Shown here piece after piece: positions 40,904-45,168 of a stretch of 45,168 nt of DNA (position 1 is the stretch's first letter; the number at the start of each line of letters is the position of its first letter). A program made the position numbers and the translations under genes. The notes under the pieces are model-generated. The model was not told the DNA's origin, did no database searches, and saw nothing but the letters and a program-made list of their open reading frames with translations. The DNA comes from Acidobacteriaceae bacterium (lineage in GTDB: Bacteria > Acidobacteriota > Terriglobia > Terriglobales > Acidobacteriaceae), in contig PLZC01000065.1 in the NCBI GenBank assembly GCA_003151985.1, positions 1-45,168 on the forward strand, read 5' to 3'.

Positions 40904-42922
40904 TTATCGCTGCCGCGCGATGGAATGGTCAGCTGATTCAGGGAGTGGAGACAGGGGGAGCGTGACTAGGTTGCGGTCTCCACGGGCGGAGACCTCGACC
41001 GCGACAGGCCTGGGGCGGGTTGAGTTGCTTTGCGATGCGGCTTTCAGAAGCTGCTCGCTGGGAGTATAGTCTGGAATCAAGTTCTTGAATAGTTTTACGA
41101 GACAATGCACATCGCGATAGTCAACGATCTTCTCCAATTCCTGCAAATGCATCCTAAGTGTAGCGATATCCGGGCCAGAAGGGCTCGTATACCTTCTAAT
41201 TTTGGCATGCAAAGTTGGCAGCAAAGACTCGTTTCGGAGATTCAATTCCTCAAACAACTTCTCCCCTGGGCGCACGCCGGTAAACTGAATCTCGATGTCG
41301 CTTTCAGGCTTCAACCCCGATAACAGAATAAGGTTTATAGCAAGATCCACAATTTTGACAGGTTCGCCCATGTCGAGGAGGAACAGATCTCCGCCTTTAC
41401 CGAGGGAGAACGCTTGCAGCACAAGTTGGGCCGCCTCAGGGATAGTCATGAAATAGCGGCGCATTTCCGGATGGGTCACGGTCACGGGACCGCCCGCGGC
41501 AATCTGCTCTTTGAAGATTGGAACGACGCTCCCGTTGCTGCCGAGCACATTCCCGAATCGCACTGCGACAAACCTCGTATCACTCTCAATCTGCAGAGCA
41601 CGAATCACTAACTCGGCAATTCGCTTTGTGGCGCCCATCATGCTAGTAGGGCGAACCGCTTTATCGGTTGAAATCATCACAAAATCTTCCACTCCGTACT
41701 TGATGGCGGCAAGCGCGGTCTGCCAAGTCCCAAAGATATTGTTTTCGACTGCGGCAAACACATGCGTTTCCATCAGTGGAACGTGCTTATAAGCCGCTGC
41801 ATGATAGAGAATTGAAGGTCGATAGTGTTCCATCACGCGCTGCAGGTGTTCAGGGTGGGTAATATCCCCGATCTCGGGATGAAATGCAAGGCCCGGGAAG
41901 CTCAAACGCAATTCACTATCAATCTGGAACAGCGGAGTCTCCGCTTGGTCGAATCCGATTAGAGCTAAGGGATCGAAACGTGCAATCTGCCGGCAGAGCT
42001 CCGACCCGATCGAGCCCGCAGCACCGGTCACCATAACAACTCTTCCTTGGATGCGCTCCCTCACGGGAGATTGGTCCAGATGCACGGATTGTCTGCCCAA
42101 AAGATCCTCAACGGCAACTTCCCGGATCTGTCCACCTAGGTTCTTGCCTTGGATCAGATTTCCCAAACTTGGCACCATCTTGTATTCAACGTCGGCCTCG
42201 GCGGCTAAATTCAGAATGCGGACCAATTGAGGTCCTGTCGCGGAGGGGATGGCAATCAGCACACTCTCGGCGGCGTACTTCTTGGCCAACTTCCCGAGGG
42301 CTTCCCCTGTTCCCAACACCCGCTTCCCGTCCAGCATCAGCCCAACTTTGCTCGGATCGTCATCGATGAGGCCGACGACGTCGCACATCAAGGTGCGATT
42401 TTGCCGAAGCTCCCACAGCATTTGCAGCCCCGCGGCTCCGGCACCGTAGATGAGTGTTCTCGTGCCTTCGCCCCGTGCCCGACGGTTATTCTTGGCCGTT
42501 GCAGCTGCGCGAATAACCAGCCTGCCCCCCAAGATCAGAAAGCAGGAAATGATCCACTCCAGAATATAGACGGAACGCGGGATGCCCCATGGGCCGAGCA
42601 GAAGAAGAATGGCCAATCCGCCCAAAACTGAGCCCGCCGAATTGGCCACAGCAATCCGCGCCGCATCATAAATTGAGGTGTGTTGCCAATACCCCTGGTT
42701 TACCCCGCCAACAGCAAATGCGATCGCCTTTGCCGCTACCCAGATGCACAAAGCTATCCAAAGAGGATGAAGGTAATTGGCAGGCATTGCGCCGTCAAAT
42801 CGCAGCTCAAATGCGAGGAATGCAGAAAAAGCAAGCGTGACTGAATTCCTTAAAAATGCAAATAGCCGCCATCGTAAGCGTTCTACCGTGGAGCGTCGTG
42901 CAGGGAGTGATATGGGAGACAT
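40904..42922 (-). CDS. UDP-GlcNAc 4,6-dehydratase, membrane type (WbpM/CapD/PglF)
   Basis: A 672-residue protein with an N-terminal membrane part of four helices (residues about 25-140) and two Rossmann domains. The first has LIYGAGAAGLQMLWELRQN (157-176). The catalytic SDR domain has VMVTGAAGSIGSELCRQIAR (297-316), YHAAAYKHVPLMETHVFAAV, STDKAVRPTSMMGATKRIAE and FGNVLGSNGSVVPIFKEQ. The catalytic Tyr is replaced by Met (MGATK), normal for the WbpM group, where D421 and K422 act. It makes UDP-2-acetamido-2,6-dideoxy-4-keto-glucose, precursor of QuiNAc, bacillosamine and related sugars. AGGAG lies 7 bases before the ATG. First structural gene after the regulators. Confidence 0.93.
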   Translation of the reverse strand: MSPISLPARRSTVERLRWRLFAFLRNSVTLAFSAFLAFELRFDGAMPANYLHPLWIALCIWVAAKAIAFAVGGVNQGYWQHTSIYDAARIAVANSAGSVLGGLAILLLLGPWGIPRSVYILEWIISCFLILGGRLVIRAAATAKNNRRARGEGTRTLIYGAGAAGLQMLWELRQNRTLMCDVVGLIDDDPSKVGLMLDGKRVLGTGEALGKLAKKYAAESVLIAIPSATGPQLVRILNLAAEADVEYKMVPSLGNLIQGKNLGGQIREVAVEDLLGRQSVHLDQSPVRERIQGRVVMVTGAAGSIGSELCRQIARFDPLALIGFDQAETPLFQIDSELRLSFPGLAFHPEIGDITHPEHLQRVMEHYRPSILYHAAAYKHVPLMETHVFAAVENNIFGTWQTALAAIKYGVEDFVMISTDKAVRPTSMMGATKRIAELVIRALQIESDTRFVAVRFGNVLGSNGSVVPIFKEQIAAGGPVTVTHPEMRRYFMTIPEAAQLVLQAFSLGKGGDLFLLDMGEPVKIVDLAINLILLSGLKPESDIEIQFTGVRPGEKLFEELNLRNESLLPTLHAKIRRYTSPSGPDIATLRMHLQELEKIVDYRDVHCLVKLFKNLIPDYTPSEQLLKAASQSNSTRPRPVAVEVSARGDRNLVTLPLSPLPESADHSIARQR

Positions 42923-43170
42923 ATATTTCTCCTGGTTCTGATTCCTGATGCTTCTGTTGCGATGATTGAGCGGTTGAACGTGTTCTTACGAGTAGCGCCT
43001 AATTCACGGCAGCCAACATAACACGGTCCGTGAGTACGAAGTGTTGGGCCTCACGTGCAGATCGCAAGATCCTCGGTTCCAATGGCACGGTTTGCTCGAA
43101 GGCCAAAGAGTGACCTTTGAGGTTCGGATTGCATGCGCGATTGATCTCTGGACTGCGGACCGCATGCAAA

Positions 43171-43812
43171 TCAAGTTGAAGGGTGCGCAATTAGCATTGA
43201 GGAAGCCAGACGCCTTGGACTCAGCACATCTAGCCAGAACCTGCTATATGCGCGGACCGCATCATGGCTGTCAGGGTGGGACGGGATGCTTCCGTCAGTC
43301 AGCATTGCGAGCTGCGGGTGCATCAGCACCATCGCCATTAATGACGACGCCAGCAGGGCCGGTTCCACTTGAAGGACTTGCCCCTTCTCAATACTCATTG
43401 CCAAATAATCACAAATCTCAGAAAGGAGGGGCGAGAGAAGTTCGCGGCAGTGAGCTTCCGCATTTCCCTGCAACTCAAGGAATGCAACTGCGATCAACCT
43501 TAGCACTTCCGGCCTGTAGTTGACCGTATCTGTAAGCAGCTCAAGAATCTTTGGCAAGACCATTTCCGGAGTGTCGCCTGATCTAATTCCATCGAGCAGA
43601 TTCCAGCCAGGCTTTAACGCTGCCGACTGCGAGTGGAGCGCCGACCAGAAGATGTCCTCCTTATGATCGAAATGCCGAAACAGCGTGTTTTCGCTCACCT
43701 CGGCCAAACGCGCGATCTCGCGCGTACTCGTTCTGTGATATCCCTGGCGCGCAAAGAGCTGAGCCGCCGCCGCAACAATCTTCTCTGTCCGCACTGCTTT
43801 TCGAAGAGGCAT
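43171..43812 (-). CDS. TetR/AcrR-family transcriptional regulator
   Basis: A 213-residue regulator. The DNA-binding domain lies at residues about 8-55: EKIVAAAAQLFARQGYHRTS, TREIARLAEVSENTLFRHFD, HKEDIFWSAL, a full TetR helix-turn-helix. The remaining all-helical part (LLTDTVNYRPEVLRLIAVAF, then LLASSLMAMVLMHPQLAML) is the ligand and dimer domain; the ligand is unknown. AGGA sits a few bases before the ATG. A palindrome over its predicted promoter suggests that it represses itself. It lies between the antiterminator and the first structural gene, so it may control the locus, but the 248-base gap before 42922 would allow a separate promoter. Confidence 0.92.
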   Translation of the reverse strand: MPLRKAVRTEKIVAAAAQLFARQGYHRTSTREIARLAEVSENTLFRHFDHKEDIFWSALHSQSAALKPGWNLLDGIRSGDTPEMVLPKILELLTDTVNYRPEVLRLIAVAFLELQGNAEAHCRELLSPLLSEICDYLAMSIEKGQVLQVEPALLASSLMAMVLMHPQLAMLTDGSIPSHPDSHDAVRAYSRFWLDVLSPRRLASSMLIAHPST

Positions 43813-43843
43813 AGATTCCTATCCCCCGCCAGACGTTGAGCAC

Positions 43844-43872
43844 ATCATAAATTAACGGTTTTTCAACGGAAA
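43844..43872 (-). promoter_or_regulatory. Predicted promoter of the TetR gene
   Basis: On the minus strand: -35 TTTCCG (43872-43867), 17-base spacer, -10 TATGAT (43849-43844), about 32 bases before the ATG. The -10 is five of six to consensus, the -35 only three of six. The -35 lies within a cluster of inverted repeats, which supports regulation here. Confidence 0.4.
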
Positions 43873-43894
43873 CCGATTTCAGGCCAAATCGGTT
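43856..43894. promoter_or_regulatory. Probable TetR-family operator (inverted repeats)
   Basis: Main palindrome AACCGATTT (43871-43879), 6-base centre, AAATCGGTT (43886-43894), with perfect 9-base arms. A second, overlapping repeat pairs CGGTTT (43856-43861) with AAACCG (43870-43875), sharing the middle half-site. TetR proteins bind such palindromes as dimers, and this one covers the predicted -35 of the regulator's own gene. It lies 44 to 82 bases upstream of the start. Binding is inferred. Confidence 0.6.
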
Positions 43895-43959
43895 GACAAG
43901 AAGAGCCACGAGCCTATCCGGGTGCGTTATTGCCTCGCATTGTTCAGCGGCGCGACGCC

Positions 43960-44535
43960 TCAGGCGTAGCTCAATACAGATTCCAGAACATCCGCATCGA
44001 CCTCTACCGCTGCATGCTGGTTGATTAGATTGAGGGTTAGGACGAACCGCAGGCTGCTGCTCTTCCTGACAAGAGTGCCCTCAACGCCCTGCATTACGCC
44101 AGTCTTAATACGCACCCTCTCGCCGACAACGATTTCCCTGTACGGCTCAACTTTCCTGTCGCCAAGGCCCGAGCGCAAAAACTCCACTTCCTCATCCGCC
44201 AGAGGAGCAGGCTGGCGACTTCTGCCAACAATATGCAATACGCCAGGGGATTGGAGAACCTTCGCCCGCTCCCATTGGTCGATGTGTACGAAAAGATAAG
44301 ACGGGAACAAGGGCAGGGTCGTGTTAATGCGCTGGCGGTTCTTCCACACCCGGACGGTCTCATATGTAGGAAGGAACGACTCAATGTTTCTCAAGTCCAG
44401 ATGCTTTACAGCCGATTTTTCGTTCTGGGGGACAACGTAGACGGCATACCACTTGCGTTCGGACGTCATTGCAGGCACTTCATGCTCGCGACGGACTTCG
44501 CCGCCGAATTGAAGATTATCAATAGGGGAACTCAT
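43960..44535 (-). CDS. NusG-paralogue antiterminator (RfaH/UpxY/LoaP-like)
   Basis: A 191-residue specialised NusG homologue. The NGN domain runs from about 27 to 125: KWYAVYVVPQNEKSAVKHLD, IESFLPTYETVRVWKNRQR, TLPLFPSYLFVHIDQWERA, GVLHIVGRSRQPAPLADEEV. The KOW domain follows: IVVGERVRIKTGVMQGVEGT with LVRKSSSLRFVLTLNLINQH. Housekeeping NusG sits with secE and ribosomal genes; a stand-alone copy at the head of a long polysaccharide locus fits the RfaH/UpxY role of keeping RNA polymerase going through the operon. The ATG at 44535 has GAGG 6 bases upstream; a second Met 22 codons in (44469) is an alternative that starts nearer the NGN domain. The gap to the TetR gene is 147 bases. Confidence 0.9.
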   Translation of the reverse strand: MSSPIDNLQFGGEVRREHEVPAMTSERKWYAVYVVPQNEKSAVKHLDLRNIESFLPTYETVRVWKNRQRINTTLPLFPSYLFVHIDQWERAKVLQSPGVLHIVGRSRQPAPLADEEVEFLRSGLGDRKVEPYREIVVGERVRIKTGVMQGVEGTLVRKSSSLRFVLTLNLINQHAAVEVDADVLESVLSYA

Positions 44536-44724
44536 GCGCAGCCTCGCGTTCGGCCGCTACTTAATGACACTGTCCGCCACTCGCAGTTTGCGGCCCTCAT
44601 CGTCTCAAATTTCGTTGAAGCTTTCGTCATCCTCGCGAACTCCCCGAACCACCTGGAACTAACGCACTACAGCCCGACGCACGGCGAAACCTGACTTCGA
44701 TCTGTGCAGGCGCGAGTTCTAAAC

Positions 44725-44760
44725 GCCCGGCGGGAGGTTAGTTTTGCAACTCCCGGGGGC
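44725..44760. terminator. GC-rich hairpin in the leader, possible attenuator
   Basis: CGGGAG (44731-44736) pairs with CTCCCG (44750-44755) and, after an internal loop, GCCC pairs with GGGC. On the minus strand it is followed by GTTTAG, a weak T-run; on the plus strand by ATTTT. It could act as an inefficient terminator or pause in the leader, overcome by an antiterminator, or as the 3' end of a plus-strand transcript. Confidence 0.35.
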
Positions 44761-44789
44761 ATTTTGCGCAAGGCTTCGCCGTGCTGACT

Positions 44790-44805
44790 TAGCAACGATC
44801 TGCTA
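44790..44805. repeat. Small inverted repeat with GGTAGC-like sequence
   Basis: TAGCA (44790-44794), 6-base loop, TGCTA (44801-44805). On the minus strand the surrounding bases are AGGTAGCAGATC, sharing GGTAGC with the ops core that recruits RfaH. The match is short and may be chance. Confidence 0.25.
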
Positions 44806-44858
44806 CCTAAACCCTTCGCTTGACGATCGAGACTCAAGGAAAGTGACGTGTTCTTATT

Positions 44859-44888
44859 ACTGTATCAAGCGTGAGCACTCACTGCCAA
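44859..44888 (-). promoter_or_regulatory. Predicted promoter of the polysaccharide locus
   Basis: On the minus strand: -35 TTGGCA (44888-44883), 18-base spacer, -10 TACAGT (44864-44859). A near-palindrome, GTGAGTGCTCAC on the minus strand (44882-44871), fills much of the spacer and could bind a regulator. It lies about 324 bases before the antiterminator start. The -10 is weak (four of six). Confidence 0.3.
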
Positions 44889-45050
44889 GCGGTGAAGCTC
44901 AGTCCCCAATCCGGCGGTAATCGTCGAGTATGTCTCATTTCGTGTGGAGTGGTCAGCGAAATTGGTTGTGAAATGAGGTATTTGGAAAGTATTTGTCGTG
45001 GTTTTTGTGGGAGAGGTATTTGCACCCGGCGGGTGCGCTGGCCGGGTAAA

Positions 45051-45168
45051 ATGGAAGTGAAGAAACCCCGCAAGCCTTCCTCGACTGAATCTCCTTTGTT
45101 GATCTCCATCGACCCTGAGCCGATCCCTGAAACACTCACCGCCATGGGCGGCGTGCCGCTGCTGGTGC
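45051..45168 (+). CDS. Probable transposase, N-terminal part (runs off window)
   Basis: An ATG at 45051 opens a plus-strand frame to the window end (39 codons). The peptide (MEVKKPRKPSSTESPLLISI, ending LTAMGGVPLLV) resembles the opening of IS1380-like or related DDE transposases, which often have LTA.GGLPLL about 25-40 residues in. A perfect inverted repeat, GCACCC (45022-45027) and GGGTGC (45031-45036), precedes it. No catalytic motif lies within the window, so the call is tentative. It differs in wording from the transposase fragment at the left edge. Confidence 0.45.
   Translation, partial: MEVKKPRKPSSTESPLLISIDPEPIPETLTAMGGVPLLV

Larger units (their letters stand above)
44536..44858 (-). 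promoter_or_regulatory. Long leader of the antiterminator gene
   Basis: About 320 bases without a supported gene between a predicted promoter and the antiterminator start. It contains two hairpins listed separately. Leaders of this type often carry pause or recruitment sites for RfaH-like factors. I found no clear copy of the enterobacterial ops sequence. Confidence 0.35.

Noticed and set aside
43083-43096. TGGCACG followed by TTGC, resembling a sigma-54 promoter
   Set aside because: The distance between GG and GC is two bases too short and the orientation is plus, away from the genes.
1-45168. tRNA, rRNA, CRISPR array, prophage or restriction system
   Set aside because: I saw no regularly spaced repeats, no tRNA-like cloverleaf and no phage, Cas or restriction proteins among the genes read.

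Overview
This window is almost entirely one large surface-polysaccharide (EPS, capsule or O-antigen type) locus of a Gram-negative bacterium. Every confident gene from about 44.5 kb down to 0.5 kb lies on the minus strand, so transcription runs from high to low coordinates. Gram-negative architecture follows from the Wza-type exporter, the Wzc-type tyrosine autokinase and an outer-membrane beta-barrel protein. Gene style, IS types and moderately high GC suggest an acidobacterium (Solibacter/Bryobacter-like). That assignment is inference: no rRNA or other taxonomic marker is present.

Layout in transcription order. Regulation: a NusG/RfaH/UpxY-like antiterminator (43960-44535) with a long leader, then a TetR regulator (43171-43812) with a palindromic operator over its promoter. 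Assembly machinery: a WbpM/CapD-type membrane dehydratase, Wzc kinase, Wza exporter and an N-terminally truncated second Wzz-like protein (36-43 kb). CDP-sugar module (30-36 kb): rfbF, rfbG, a 3,5-epimerase, a C-methyltransferase, a DegT aminotransferase and an ATP-grasp ligase, predicted to make a branched amino-6-deoxyhexose that may carry an amide. Decoration, flipping and polymerization (16.8-30 kb): a phosphatase-like/SDR fusion, methyltransferases, an acyltransferase stub, a CmcI-like protein, Wzx flippase, glycosyltransferases, Wzy polymerase and a frameshifted AsnB-like amidotransferase. A secreted 905-residue glycoside-hydrolase-like protein follows. UDP-FucNAc module (10.4-13.7 kb): capE, capF, capG. 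Chain initiation: a fusion of a family 4 glycosyltransferase with a polyprenyl-phosphate sugar transferase. Then come a FkbM methyltransferase, an ATP-grasp/HAD/DegT trio, a beta-barrel protein and a UDP-GlcNAc dehydrogenase.

The left third (0-7.6 kb) looks like a scarred recombination zone. It holds three degraded insertion-sequence fragments (an unassigned DDE type, an IS66 end, an IS3 3' end) and the decayed C-terminus of a second sugar transferase at 7300-7515. A transposase start also lies at the right edge. The locus therefore appears mosaic: an older cluster with its own priming transferase was joined to the present one, and mobile DNA collected at the seams.

Least ordinary items: the phosphatase-like/epimerase fusion (28629-29888), the HAD/ATP-grasp/aminotransferase trio (4269-7167), the fused GT4-priming transferase, the unassigned secreted hydrolase-like protein, and long G tracts inside the polymerase and beta-barrel genes that could allow phase variation.
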